From: Morella rubra
Taxonomy: Eukaryota > Streptophyta > Magnoliopsida > Fagales > Myricaceae
Length of the DNA: 64,000 nt
Direction: 5' to 3'
Assembly (NCBI GenBank): GCA_003952965.2
Contig: CM025855.1
Location: 21,391,122-21,455,121 of the forward strand
Part shown: positions 12,700 to 25,430 of the stretch, one piece after another
How the letters are laid out: each line of letters begins with the position of its first letter
Numbering within the stretch: position 1 is the stretch's first letter
The notes under the pieces: generated by a model
Database searches by the model: none
What the model was told of the DNA's origin: nothing
What the model saw: the letters and a program-made list of their open reading frames with translations, nothing else
Made by a program: the position numbers and the translations under genes

Positions 12700-14690
12700 C
12701 TACTTTCTTGTTCATAATTATATTCTATTATATTGTTCAAATTTTTGATAATGAAAATAGAGTAACAGAAGTGTTGAGAGAGTTAAAGATGAGAAAATCT
12801 GTGTATATTCAATAGTTGATATAAATGTACATTGAGAATATATACACGAGAAATTTGTAACAGGCAAACTAACTATTACAACAAACAAACTATCATCAGT
12901 TGTCCTGCTCAACAGAAAATTCTGGTTTAGCATCACAGCCCAGCTCTAGCCCAGCTTAAACATTAGCAACTCTGATACTTGCATATTGATTTATCTGAGT
13001 TGGGCACCAAGGAACAGAGGAATAGAACTTTGCACAATTTTGAAGAGTACTGATCAACAAAGAGACCCATATTCCTTCTCTATAATTAAACTGAAGCTTA
13101 GGTGTGTTATTAGTGTTTCTGTTGCTTCTCCTCTTCTTTTTGTCATTATCTACTCCCTTTACAATGTTTGTCTTAACTGAGGCGTTCTCTGTTTCTTTCT
13201 TTCTCGGGTGTTTTTCCTTATGTACTTCTGATGTGCTAGGTTGTATCCTTTTGTGCCTTTGAAAAAATTCAGTAGTTAAGAGCAATGGTGATGTTATCAT
13301 GTATGGCTGGGAGATTGATGCATTTAGATTTTTGAAACAAGAAGCATACATAATTCCAAATCTAGAATGTTGGAGTCAAACTGAAGTCATCTACCATAGG
13401 TTTGTGACATTCCAGTCTACCAATGAGCTAAAGCTCAAAGTAGTCTGGCTGCCATGTGAACTTGGTTGGAGGTCAAGAGCTAATGAAGGAAGACAAAATA
13501 TCAAATCCAATCAAATTTTTATATCAGTCTTTCCATATCATAAAAACTATTGCAAAAATTGAATATAACCACATGGAAATAATTAGCAGCCATTCTAGTA
13601 TGGACAATAATCAAAAAAAATGTTTTGCATTGAATTGATTACCTTCCTTGTGATGCTAGAGCAGATAGACAACTTTGTACAATAAGACAGTTTCTTTTGG
13701 TAGGATCTTTCAAAGCTTAACAGAGAACCTGGAAGATTCTTTACTTGAGTGGGCATGCTCTGCAAAGTTGTCTTTAACCGGAAAACAATGTTCCGATCAA
13801 ACCATGGAAGTACAAATGATAAGCCCTTCGAGATTTCATACCATTTCTTGCATGTACAAACCCAGTAGTACAAATAATTAAAGTGTACACAAACAGTTCT
13901 TGGGCGCCTATGTGTTAACAGAAGGCCAATCTAATATTAACTCATAACAATTAGCAATAATGCAATCTGTTATACAGTGCATTTAACATGCAACAATATA
14001 CCTACCATATCCACAAGTTCAACAAATTTATTCCTTCAATTCCTTCACCACAAGTATTCACCTGTTCTCATGCTTCACCTCAATCAAGCCTGCATAATGG
14101 TAAATGAAAAATCCATCCAACAAGGCCTGCCAAAACCTCCAAATCACCTATTGGCTGTATTCATGAAATAGATTACTCACTAACTCGCAAGTTTGTCATC
14201 TGAAACATCGTATAGTAGATGTCAGGGTAAGCAACATCCCCAACAAAGAAGGTGAAAACATTTTTGTTTCAATGTATGATGTATCTAATATTTTGGAATA
14301 ACATAACCAAATACAAGGAGACCCCGTACTAAGCTTTATCTAATATCTTGATAGAAACTTCAAGGAGTCTAGGAACAAGAACACAAATTTGGGCTTTTCC
14401 AGTCGATGATGTATTGGCAGTAAGAACCTCCCTTAATAGACATACACACAAGCATAATCTAAGAGCAAGTTCAGCAAATTTGTTTTGTAAACAAATCACG
14501 AAACATCAAGATAAATTGTAAAATAAGAGAACACCTTTTTAAGGAAAGCCAGCAAGCATATCACGTATGAATTCTCTCCCAGCATAAGTCAAGCCATATT
14601 GCTAGGGGCACACACTAAATTAAACTTGATAATAATTTATTATCAGAAACTATAGTAACCAAAAGAGATGCTAGTAATGGAGAACATGTA
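12700..14690. other. Interior of the CACTA element, left part
   Basis: Several short frames on both strands (for example 12956-13351 minus, 13299-13562 plus, 13595-13873 minus) have no recognisable domain. The AT content and the lack of a long frame argue against transposase. It may be intron or untranslated DNA of captured genes. Confidence 0.4.
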
Positions 14691-14691
14691 C

Positions 14692-14934
14692 CACATGCCC
14701 CATTGACTGCCATGCCAGGTGAGCTGCATCTCCCAAAAACTGCAACAACAACTCATCTCCAGGTACTAGGCGCAACTTGTTGTCTTCAAAATAGGGCAAT
14801 AGAAATTTCACGGTGATCAGGAAACACACTCCAGTATAATGTGATGTAAAACCATTACAAATTGAAGAGGCAAAACTAAGAGAGTGAAGTGCCTTTGGGA
14901 AAACAATATCCCACCTTTGAGATTCTTTTATCAT
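14692..14934 (-). pseudogene. UPF1: UPF1 (NMD helicase) exon fragment captured by the CACTA element
   Basis: Minus-strand translation gives MIKESQRWDI at the start, then an unrelated or scrambled stretch, then NKLRLVPGDELLLQFLGDAA and HLAWQSMGHVV. The second part matches the conserved region just ahead of the helicase core of plant UPF1 (LRLVPGDEL, GDAxHxxWQSxGHV). An acceptor-like TTGTAG precedes the start, and the donor GCATGTG|GTACAT ends it at 14692, so the piece looks like one genomic exon rather than a processed cDNA. It cannot encode a working helicase: no Walker motifs are present and part of the exon is replaced. Capture by the surrounding transposon is inferred from its position inside the CACTA termini. 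Confidence 0.7.
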
Positions 14935-15159
14935 CTACAACATAATTAAGATTATCAAATGCAACTCATTCAAAAGACGCTTTCCCATGAAAACTCAACA
15001 TCAACGTGTCAAAAAAATTAGCACAAATTAACTTTTCCAAAGCAGGGGCTAACAGAACAATTCAATAGCTCTTAGAAATAGGCAAACATGGACTAAATCT
15101 CACCGCCTATGCTTTTTGTAGCAAAGACTTCTCTTCAACCGAAAGGAAAATTGAATTAC

Positions 15160-15452
15160 CTGACACCGGCAAGGATTTTGGCAGTGATTGCTTCGGGCTT
15201 GAGACCAAGGAAAATCTTCATACTGTTCCAATCACAAATGGGTCTCAAAATCACACCGGCAATGACAATGAACCCGAAAGAAAGAGGAAAGAGAGAGAGA
15301 GAGAGAGAGAAAAAAAGAAAAAGAAAAAGGGGAGAAGAGAAGAGAGAAGTGAGCGGTTGGCAAGGAGAAGAATTTGACAGAGGAGATGGTTGCGGGAGCA
15401 AGAAGCTAGGCGCTAAATGAAAACCGCAAAAGTCGATTCGATTTGAAACCAA
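15160..15452 (-). pseudogene. Captured first-exon-like fragment, unrecognised gene
   Basis: Minus strand. A CT-microsatellite leader (15283-15310 on plus reads as GA) is followed by a frame containing GVILRPICDWNS and MKIFLGLKPEAITAKILAGV. It closes at a good donor GGTGTCAG|GTAATT (exon end 15160). The layout, a pyrimidine-rich leader, short coding stretch and donor, looks like the 5' end of a host gene. I do not recognise the protein. It lies just upstream, in the same orientation, of the UPF1 fragment, so a fused transcript is possible. Confidence 0.4.
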
Positions 15453-15899
15453 ATTCTTTTAGTGACGAAACAGAAAGAGTACGTGGCTAGACTTTCTTGT
15501 AGTGTTGACGGCTGCAAATTTGCGTGGAGAAAACTGGAATTTTGCTGACGATTAGTAAATCGCGCGTGGCTAATAAGGCTTTTTATTGCCTTTTTTTTCT
15601 CTCCTTTAGACTCGACGGCTACAAGTTCGCGAGGAGAAAGCTTGAACATTTGCTGACAACAAGTAAACCACGCGTGGCTGATGCGACTTTTTCTTGTAGT
15701 GAATATGGGAAAACAATGAAGGGTTTTAGAGAGTTATATTTCAAAATCAATAAGCAATATGAGAAAATAATGAGGGTTTTTAGAGAGTTATGGTTCAAAA
15801 ATTCTGAGTGGTTAGAATATCTTTTACGGAGTTACGGTATGTGTATTTCAATATTTTTAATGCTTTTAGTCATTAATTTTCATTATTTTAACTCTAAGA

Positions 15900-16600
15900 C
15901 ACCTTTTGCATTAAGTAGGAAAAAAAATTTATCATTTCACCTTAGGAGTTTACCCCCTCTCAACTTGAGTCCCGGTTCCACCACTCTCTCTCTCTCTCCC
16001 CTATTATTTTGTCCCATATACAAAAAATTACAAAATCGCAAATTCCTCTTCAAGGTTAGAATTCTCAAAGTCATTGCATTTAATTATTGTTGTTTAATTA
16101 AAATATTAGTGCTCTGTGTTTATATGTGATAAACAAAGAAAAAAATATGTCTGTTGTGATTTTTGCCTCTGTTAATTTGGCTAGATATTGAAATTGCTTT
16201 ATGCCTTTGTCAATAATTTATGTGCCATATTGCTTACTTTTATGTTGCTAATTTTTAGGTTGTATATATGGGTAGGCAGAAAAATATTGATTTCTTTTTC
16301 AAGAAAAAAGAAATTGATACTTCACAAAGAAGTAGAAATTGATACTTCAAAAGAAATTGCAGAAGGTTTTAGTACTAATGTATTCATTGATGACTTTTAC
16401 TCGTTGAAGGAACGTCGGGTTCAATTAGCATAGATGATAAATTTTTGACTTTTACTTGTTGGCTTGTTGCTTATTTTAATTATAATGAAAATTTGAATAT
16501 TTTATCTATTACTTACGCTTTTAGAATTTTTTTAATTTCAAGCAAAAACTATATTGGACCCCTCTTTAGGACAAATCCTGACTTCGTCCTGTGTGTAGGA
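15900..16600 (+). mobile_element. hAT (TTF-type zinc finger) remnant
   Basis: At about 16267 the plus strand reads MGRQKNIDFFFKKKEI, the typical lysine-rich start of TTF-type hAT transposases (KxIDxFFKxK). It breaks after a few codons. hAT-like terminal sequences lie at about 15940-15985 and 16555-16597 (GACTTCGTCCTG). Only a remnant remains; no TSD was established. Confidence 0.4.
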
Positions 16601-19600
16601 CAAAGAATAAAACCTCAAATCTGGCTACGTATCCAGAATAGTACCACATGCATCTCCTCTTTTATAATGAAGCAGAATCCTAGGGCCAAAATAAGGTGAG
16701 GTGTATAAGCATGGATTTCATCGTAATCTTTTTTTTTTTTTTTTAACTGAATTAATTTATTCCAGGACGCACACATTGTTATGCATGTAAGTCCAATTTC
16801 TTTTCTTAATTTGTCTAAATTAAATGGTCTAATTTGATAAGAAATAAACAAAGCAGAACAGGCGCTTACGACCGTTCTTTTATTTTTTTTCGAGTGGGGT
16901 ACGTTTGTTCGACATTATTATCGTGTCCTTTTCTAGTTGTTGGGTATATGTTATCTCAGTCCATTATTTAACAAAATAGTAATGCTACCTTACTCAAGGA
17001 AACAGATTGTCCGTTCAAATGTGGCACGTTCTTCCATCCTTTGAACAAACCCTAAACCAAATGGTTGTCTATGGCCGAACTAGGGACCTGTAATTTCATG
17101 GCAGCACTTGTGATTCTTATGGTGAAACTTTTGGTAGGACGGCGGGGCTGCTCCTGGATGTACTAGAATTGGTGAAACAAGCCTTTAATTTTGTAGTTTG
17201 TACTGGTCTGTGAACTCCTGGGGAAACCTTAATTTTTCGTTGTACCTGTATGAGAGAGCAGCTTTAAGCTTTAGCCCAAACTCCCTTTGCATTAAATTGG
17301 CCCTGGGCCTGGGTAAAAGAAAATCTGCTTTATTGGGCCAAACTTCGGGTGGGTCCACTATTGTGTTTCGGATGTTGTCGTATATCATGGACCGCGGTTA
17401 ACATCATACGACCGTTGTACCCTATGCGAGTGCTGCGAATTGTGTCGACCCAGGAGATTCACATTGGCCCTGAACAAGGACTGCTCACTGCAGGCAGTTG
17501 CAGACTTGCAGCTTTTCCTTGTATTTATTATAATAATAAAAAATGATTTAGCGTGAAGGGAGATAATTTTATAAGGCTAAAGTTTTTGAATTGACGCAAA
17601 CATCAACTGAAGTTTGACAAATATCTTCCCTCCAATTGACTAATTTTCTCCTATCCTTTTTTTGGTGCAATGGAGACCCGCGGGATCATAGGTCGAGACG
17701 TGTGACCATATTAGCACCTTTTTTCACTGAGAATTTTTTCATATATTATAACTTTTAAATAATACGTCCAAATCTAAGTTGAGACTCGAACACTCCTCTC
17801 AAGTTTAGCTGTGGAGATGTAGTGACTGTCTAATATCTAAATTGAATGTTTATTTTAGAATCTAGATTTTAGATGAATATTTTATATTTATTGTAATTTA
17901 TGGTGAATAATTAAAAACACTTAAATTTGGAATTCTTTTTTTTTTTTTTTTAAAAATAGGGCTCAAATAAAGTATAATATATGAAATTTGCTTGAATGTT
18001 TATTTTAGAATCTAGATTTTGATGAATGTTTACATTTATTGTTAATTTATGATGAATAATAGAAAAATCTTCAAAAATTCAGTCAAAAAAATTATTTTTA
18101 GCTCATTAGAGCCCCAAAAAAATATGTCCAAAAAAGCCTACATGCCAAACCGGAATTTTCGGTTCCGTTCTAGTTCTATATCGGTAAAATATCGGAATGA
18201 AACCGGAACAAAAAAATTGCATTCCGATGAGTACTGTAACGAAATTGGAATTGGTCATTCTGGTACCCATCCTTAGGTCAATTTAAACATTTTACAATGG
18301 GTGAGAGAGCCTCTATGATCACGTTCGGAGAGGCTGGACGCCTCTTTCCACCCTTTCACTTAGAAATAAAAATAATCAGCACAAATCAAATAGCCTAACA
18401 ATATTGAAATCCAACATACATGAAAAATGTAAAACAAATTGATGTGTATATGTATATAGATTTATTTACATTGAAGTAGAAAAGATAAAATATGCTATGT
18501 TTTTATGGAATCTCTTCACTCTTGAGTTGTACAAATTTAAATAAAGTCTTTTTATGAAAAAAATTATGTTTACACCTAATTAGCACTTAGAAGGGGTGAA
18601 TAAATGTTAGCTTCTAATTAAAAATTATTGTGACGTTTTAGAATGTTCTAAAACTATCCGGTCTAAATCTAAACAATAACAAATTCAATCAACAAAATAA
18701 AGTGAAAAATTAAATCAAATATCAATCACACAAACAAATGAGATTTGTTGATGAAGTGAAAACTTTTGAAGACCTCTACAAAAGAAAAATCATTTTAGGC
18801 TATTAGCACCACCTGAAATTCATAAAGAAAAAAACCTTACAAATGGTGATTTAGACATAACAAAACCCTATGTTGACTCTAACACCTTGAAGGATAATCC
18901 GAATAACCTTACTCGGATCCGCACCAAGCAAAAACAACCTCAGATTTCGAAAAGCTCTTCTTATGGATGCTTTAGCAATGAATTCATTCTTCAACACCGG
19001 AACTCTAGCAGCCAAATTTTTCTAAAACTCTAAAGGCTTCGACAATGAATGTTGGATTTGTGGTGATTGGTTGACAGAAGAAATTGACTTTTGAATCTAG
19101 ATCAAGATATGTGTTTCTCTCTCTTAAAGGAGGCTCGTAGAATGTTCGGCCTCCTATATAAAAGATATATGAAGTTTGAGAGCAAGTAAGGTTTTGAAAG
19201 AATAAGATTTCTGAAAATCGGTGAATTTTTCTCAAGCTAAAGTCGAGCTAAAGTCTTTGTGATGGTTTTGCTCTAGGAAGTAGGGAAGCATCAGTTAAGC
19301 GAAGTCTATGTGGGAAAATCATCAAATTCGCTCGAGCGAAGATTAAGCCAAACTCACTAGGACCATCTGGCTCAAGCTAAAGGCAAATCAAACTCTTTGT
19401 GACTACTTGGCTTGAGCATCAGTCCAGTAAAAACTCTTTGATCATAATCTTTAGCCGAGGACTTGAATCACAACAAGATTATAACTCAATTAGAGTTACT
19501 TTTGACAAGAAATTTTGCTAACACTTAAACTATAAGTTTATAACACTAACATCTTTCTTATTTTTTGTAATCAATGGTTTCATTAAATAGCACAAGAGTA

Positions 19601-20080
19601 AACAAACTAAATAGGTTCTAATAAAATACATAAACCTACGAGAATGATCTCACTGCTCACACACCTGAGGATCCACTAGAAACTTTCACTTGCATACAGT
19701 TACAGTTGCATAATGTGTAAAATAAAAGAATATTTTCTCTGAGTACTTGGGCCTTGGATGGCTGAGCAGTCGAGCCCATTTTGTTCTCCGTTGCCGACAA
19801 AATCACAAAGATCTCAGAGTCAGAGGTGAGAGAGAATACACAAAATAATAAAACAAAATCTTAGCAAATTCTGCTCCCTACCTAAGATTCTGTTCCTTAA
19901 GTTTAACTCGTACGCCTGTGACCTTGTCTTCATGAGAGAGCCAAATTCCAAGGAAAAACGGACGGTGTAATTGTACTTGTACCATCATGGCCGCCCCGTC
20001 GTACCTTTTTTAATGTTTTATTTGCCCCCAATAATTAATTCCGTAGTGGCTACCGTGCGCTCTGACGAAAAGGTTGACGT
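16600..20080. other. Gene-free spacer left of WIT, repeat-rich
   Basis: No exon chain was found. The part from about 18570 to 19700 has long-terminal-repeat character (opening AGCACTTAGAAGGGGTGAAT, repeated GGCTCAAGC / CTCGAGCGAA phrases near 19330-19420) but no paired LTR or TSD could be fixed. At about 18145-18275 there are TTCGGTTCCG / CGGAATGAAACCGG phrases of a DNA-transposon end type. The rest is AT-rich. Confidence 0.4.
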
Positions 20081-21291
20081 TTATAATATAGACGTTGACT
20101 ACTCTGCACCCACCGGCTCACGTTAGACTCATCCAAGTCACGGATCATCTTAAGGTCTTACGGATTGTCCCTTCTGATTAACGGTAATTTGGAAGGAGTG
20201 GTAGTTAAAGGATTTGCTTTTCCATCCTCTCGCTTTCTCTCCACAATTATTCTCCTGCTGCGGGAGCTACAGAGGACCCGGGAAAAGAGTTGCTTGCGCG
20301 CAGGTACTTTTCTTATTCACCCATGAAAGAATTTTCGGGGGATAGTCTCTGTGTAATTGGAATTCTAGTCGTATTTGCATTTTAGGAATTTCATTTTCTG
20401 TGTTTGTGTAGAGCATTGAAATGGGGTTCAGGTTCTCTCGTTCACAGTAGGGACAGCAGAGTTCGGAAACTTCGATGTGATTTGCGTCAATAGTAAAGGA
20501 TTAATGGGTTTGTTTTTTTAAATCGAGTGCTGTGCTAGCTAATATTTTGAATTTGATACTTACGCGAAAGACATGAGAACAATGTATTTTGCAGTAGTGT
20601 TTTTGTGAATTCAGCTACTAGTTTCTGGTTACGGTTGTTTAATGCTTTACAAATATGCGACTTTGGGGTGTCAAACTTTATTTCTGAAAGAATTCTTACT
20701 CGCTTTCAGATGTGGTGTGAGAGATATTTAGTTACGATTGTGAGATCTTAAAAATGTTTGGACCGAATGGAGGGATATTTACATTCCGAGTTTTTTGGTA
20801 GGGGTCACTGGAGGAGAGAAACAAGGTTGTTGCCTGTTGGACACAAGGGTTTACTACATGGAATGTGAATGTATTTGAGTTTACTATGAGAGAAGAGTTT
20901 CCGGTGAAAATGATGTAGTGAGATATGTACTTCAAAAGATTAGAACTTTATGAAATTTGGTTCTTAGACTTGAAACTTCAGTTAGTAGCCTAGTGTTATT
21001 TCAAAACACGTCTGCTTTCCAGGCCTGTTCATGTATTGTGTAATTCTTGTCTTGGCTGTTAACTAGCTAGCAACGACTGTACCATTGGTAACTATCAGTG
21101 ATTTTTTATTTCCTTTTTGGTTTGCATTTGTTATAGGAGCATCTGTCTATATTGCTCTGAATTAGATCCTCCCCACAGTCCCACCCAAATGAGTTACTTG
21201 AGTAGTTTTGCAAGGACTTGGGTTTCTCCTCATCTTTCTTTCGGTTATGTACTCTAGCCAGGTTGGTGGAAGCAAGGACTAAGCACAGGAA
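20060..21291 (+). promoter_or_regulatory. Promoter and 5' leader of WIT with a 5'UTR intron
   Basis: A TATA-like TTTATAATATAG lies near 20080, followed by a CT-rich leader (about 20220-20255). A donor GCGCGCAG|GTACTT at 20303/20304 and an acceptor TTGTTATAG at 21136 would remove an 833-bp leader intron and place the second leader exon just before the ATG at 21292. The exact transcription start is not visible. Confidence 0.5.
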
Positions 21292-24200
21292 ATGGATGAT
21301 CAAGCTCTTGGTGACATACATGCATGGACTCCAAAATCCGACAAGATTTACTTACATGAAGGAGTCTTGTCTGTTGGAAATTGTGTGCAAGAGATCCAGG
21401 GGTCCATGAAAATTTTGACTGAAGTAGACTTGAACCTGGCATATTCTTCTGAGAAGTTGGTAAATTTGCATATGCTTTTGATGTACCTATTGGCTCAGGA
21501 AAATGATCTTCAAGCTATGGCTCTGGAAAATAACTCTGTCTCAACGGACTCTATTGAGAAAGCATTGATGTTTGATCACTTATCTGCCCTTTTAGATTCA
21601 GAGGTAAGAGAGATGGACAGTTTCATGGATTGTCTCCAAGCAGAAATGTTTGGTGTTAGCCACAAAATATCTTCATGCACACACTTGAGAGAACTATCTT
21701 CCAAGATGGAAGAGAAATTGCATGATTCTGAAGAATCTTTGAAGCATTCTCAAGGCCAAATTTTAGGGCTGAAGAAGCAGTTAGCCAAGTTTCAGAGAAC
21801 CATGATGGCTTTCAAATGCGAGAATGGTAATTTAATAATCTCGTTCAAATTAGATGGTTGCCTTAGTAATGAACCTGTGCTTTTAATTTTTGATTAGTTG
21901 CCTCTCTAAGACATACATTGTAACAGGGAAAATGGACATGGCTTCGGAATTATTGGAAAGTAGTCAACTGCCAAACTTAAATGCAAAATCAAATATGCAA
22001 ATGGCCAAACAACAAAGACATTTGCTACGGATGCTTGAAAAATCACTTTCAAGAGAACTAGATCTTGAGAAGAAGTTAGCAGAATCAAGACAAATTGAAG
22101 AAGAACTTAAACTGAAATTACACTATACGGAACAAGTCGCATTTCACATGGAAGAAGCAGCAACAGTTGTTTGGGGAAGATTTTTAGAAGCCGAAAATGC
22201 TGCTGAGGCGCTCATGGGTATTTCAAAGGATTTGATTGGTCAGCTCCAGCTTGTTCAATTTAATCTGAATGGTTCAATTCAACGGGAAAGCGGAATGCAA
22301 AATAAAGTCGAAGATTGCACTGAACAGCTGAAAGAAAAAGATATCGCTTTAGAGAAGCTTGAGAAGAGCAATGCAGAACACATTGCCCAAAGCGCTGAAG
22401 CATTCGCCCTGAGAGGAAAAGTAAACTTTCTTGAGGAAACGGTGAAAAAATCCCAAATCCAGCTGGCTGATGCAAATGCCTGCAATCTCGCAAGTCAAGA
22501 GCAACTTACCGACATCGAAAACATCGTGGACTCTCTGAGAGAAAGTGTATTTGTCGCACAAAGTAGGGCAGAAAGTGCAGAAGCCAAGGCCACTCAGTTG
22601 ACAGAGACAAACTTGGAGCTTACGGAGGAGTTGAATTTTCACAAAGGAAGTGCCAGTAACACAGAGAAAAAGGTGGGTTTGCTTGAGAAGCAAGTGAGAG
22701 AATTAGAGATCCAATTACAGCATGCAAAGGCATCCTCTGAGGCTAGTCAAGAGCAGCAGAACATGTTGTATTCTGCAATTTGGGATATGGAAACTTTGAT
22801 TGAGGATCTAAAATCCAAGGTTTCAAAAGCTGAAAGTAAGACTGAGACTGTGCAGGAGCAGTGTGTTCTGCTATCTGAAACTAACGGAGAACTTAATAAT
22901 GAAATAAATTTTCTAAGAGCTAGAATTGAATTCTTGGAGACATCTCTGGATCAAGCTAAGAGTGCAACACTAGAAAGTGCAAAAGAAATTAACGTCAGGA
23001 CCAAGTATATTATGGATATGGCAATGCAACTAGCCACTGAGAGGGAGCGTGTTGAGAAGCAGGTAACAACTTTTTTCATATAACCATTTCATAATTTTTC
23101 TTTCTGCCTTGAGATCTTGAAGATGCTTTGCATTTCCCACGCTAATTGAGCTGTTCTGTCATGTTTTCTGCGCAACTAGCTAGGGGGCAACTTTTGATGG
23201 TTTCCGCTCTACCTTAGGGCAATTTTTTTGTATCTTGCATTTCTCTTACGGGCTAGCACTTGTAATCCCTGCGCAGCTCGTTTTCGCTTATTTTCAGTGA
23301 AATGAATCAATTGCTTAGAAAAAAATAAAGCTAGGCCTGTTAACGAGAATGGCAGCATTCACAATTAGTGGTAGAAACCCTAATAAACCTTATCAATATG
23401 ATGACTCACATTGCTCCTCTGGTTCTATTTTGAATGTTGAATCTGTAGCTTCAAATGATATAACAATAGGAGATGGTTCCACTTCTCATACTATACCTAT
23501 GGACTTCTGAATACTTCTTTAAAATTTTATATATTTTACTCTCATCTTTCTTATAAGCTAAATCATGAACACTTATAACAAGCTTACCCAACATTCATCT
23601 GAGTGTTGCTGATTGCATTATGCTCTGTGCAGATAAATACTTTGACAATGGAGAAAAATATTCTGGTGGAAAAATTACGTAATACTAAGATTATGTATGA
23701 CAACAATGATGGTGACAGCAAAGTTTTTCTGCTTTCCAATAATGGTCGGATCAATGGTACTTGTGCAAAAACATCTGAGGAAGCAGTCCCAGGGTCATTG
23801 GATAAAAGTCTACAGGCAGGTATTCTTCAGATCTTTCTTAACTTGTATGATAAGCCAACTTGCATGTCCTTAGATTGAAAGGAGAATCGTAAGGGTGGCA
23901 ATAGTCTTCATGCATTATAACTCCCATGGGTGAGCTTAGAGAGCCATCAGGTTAGACCAGGCACATTTGAGTAGAACTTAAATTTAGGTGAGCACAGGCC
24001 TGGCACTCACAACACATAACATGTATAAGCTGATCTCTGATGCATTTTTGTGTCTGACGCTATCATTTCACAAAAATATGTTTTGCTTGGCTTGTCTTGT
24101 GTATTTATTTCTCCACCATTGGCAACATGGTGTTCATATGAAGTACCCTCTGAAAACAGGACCGGATACACTACATCAAGGTGGTCAAATTTCTGTTCAG

Positions 24201-25195
24201 CCAATGATCTTTTGGGGTTTCACATACCATTCTCGTCTCTTGTATTTGCATTATTATTGCTAGCTAACATTAGGCCTATTCTACCCCATCCAGCTTTCTC
24301 CTTTTAGTTCCTTCAAGAGGTTTTGCTAGCTTCTTTGCCTTGGAAAACATTTTTGCCAGCAAAGAAGCAGGACTTTTTTAGTATTCTTTGGAAAACTGGG
24401 GAGGAGGTGACGCTGTTGTACTTCAACCAAATGGAGCAAGACTACATCAGGCCTACTGTCCACGCTAAACATGATGCCCCTTCTTTTGTTTTCAACCACT
24501 TTTCTTGCTTCTGGCATTTTATCTGTGAGAAGTTGGATTCATCTTATTGAAAATGTTCCTGAACTTATTGCTAAAATTTAATTCTCTCACTGTGTTCGTT
24601 CATTCATTAGATTGATGAGTCCTTTGAAGCTTGTGCATAGATTGCAACATTGATTGCAGTGAAGAACATACGGGCTAATGCTTAACCATCAAATATACAG
24701 TTTCATCAATAAGTTATGCCTATGTATGTGCTATACAAAATAATGAAACATATACATGCTGATCATAGAAGCTGGAAATTCTTAAGGATTTCTTCAGAAG
24801 GCTTGATTTAGTTCCCAGTTGCATTTTTCCCAAGGGATTCTTTTTGAGAAATGGCATATAATAGTTCCCTTAAGGACTTGTTGGGAGTTAGATGGGAAGT
24901 TTCTGAGTTTAGCATTTCCTATATCTTAACAATTTGCAGGCTACAGTTCTGAGAAATCTCTCCCTTCGTTTTCTGAATTCAGGTGGATAAACTATCAGAA
25001 GATGCTCCTATCTTTGAAAGTGATGCGAACTACTCTTCCCCTTCTGTGAATAATGCTGATGTATTGTCTCCAAAGTTTGAGGCTGTGAAACTGCAAGAGG
25101 CTAGGCGCTCTAACCAAAATTTTATTTTCGTGGCCATATTTGTTTTACTACTTTCAGTGTTAGCGACATATTTGTTTAACCAGAATTTCCTCTAA
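21292..25195 (+). CDS. WIT1: WPP domain-interacting tail-anchored protein (WIT)
   Basis: Coding exons 21292-21826, 21927-23062, 23633-23815 and 24983-25195 join in frame to 688 residues, close to Arabidopsis WIT1 (about 700). The N-terminal region has the family signature LxLAYSSEKLVNLHMLLMYL, then SIEKALMFDHLSALLDSEV. The middle (about residues 195-560) is nearly continuous Leu/Glu/Lys coiled coil, including QQRHLLRMLEKSLSRELDLE and LLYSAIWDMETLIEDLKSKV. The C-terminus is a 19-residue hydrophobic tail anchor (FIFVAIFVLLLSVLATYLF, about 665-683) with five residues after it. WIT proteins sit in the outer nuclear envelope, bind WIP/SUN complexes and RanGAP, and link the nucleus to myosin XI-i. 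Start: first ATG after the leader intron, followed directly by the conserved N-terminus. Exons 1-3 have GT-AG junctions; the third coding junction needs a GC donor (see findings). Confidence 0.9.
23816..24982 (+). other. Non-canonical GC-AG intron of WIT
   Basis: The final exon starts after TTCAG at 24982 and must be read in phase 0 to give VDKLSEDAP and the tail anchor. The only phase-0 end of the previous exon is CTACAG|GCAGGT at 23815. The GT four bases downstream (23820) would leave phase 1 and give an immediate stop (GGT GGA TAA). A GC-AG intron is therefore inferred. It has no recognisable internal gene. Confidence 0.7.
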
Positions 25196-25430
25196 GTTCG
25201 ACGGTCAAGATCCCCGATGGCCATCGCACCAGAAGTTTTTGCATCCCAAGTTCTGCACATACTCTATCTATTAAACTAGCACCTTAGATTTGTTTGGAGT
25301 ATTGTTTTCCTGCCATTTATTGGTTTTTGTACAGTAGATCCTTTTACTTTCCGCTGGTTTATTTATTTATTCAATGGGAATGTAAATATTGTAAATGAAT
25401 ATACACCACTTTTTCTGTCTTCAGAATTTA
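25196..25430 (+). other. WIT 3' untranslated region
   Basis: AT-rich sequence after the stop with several TTTATTTATT and AATGGGAATGTAAATATTG tracts suitable as plant polyadenylation elements near 25360-25400. The exact cleavage site cannot be read. Confidence 0.4.

Larger units (their letters stand above)
12236..15701. mobile_element. Complete non-autonomous CACTA (EnSpm) element with captured gene fragments
   Basis: The left terminus CACTACAAGAAAA starts at 12236. The inverted terminus TTTTTCTTGTAGTG ends at 15701. Flanks are AAT (12233-12235) and AAT (15702-15704), the 3-bp TSD expected of CACTA elements. The left subterminal 450 bp is GC-rich with many GTCG/CGAC-type motifs, as in CACTA subterminal repeats. 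The right 220 bp holds two related subterminal units with CGCGTGGCT. No TNPD/TNPA transposase is recognisable in the 3.47 kb, so it needs help in trans. The interior carries a UPF1 fragment (14692-14934) and another exon-like block (15160-15452), both on the minus strand. Confidence 0.85.

Noticed and set aside
15524..16129. 201-codon plus-strand frame across the CACTA right end
   Set aside because: It spans the CACTA terminus and AT-rich flank, has no recognisable domain, and reads low-complexity DNA.
23633..23878. Canonical GT donor at 23820 for the third WIT exon
   Set aside because: It gives phase 1 and the next codons read GGT GGA TAA; the tail-anchor exon then cannot be read.
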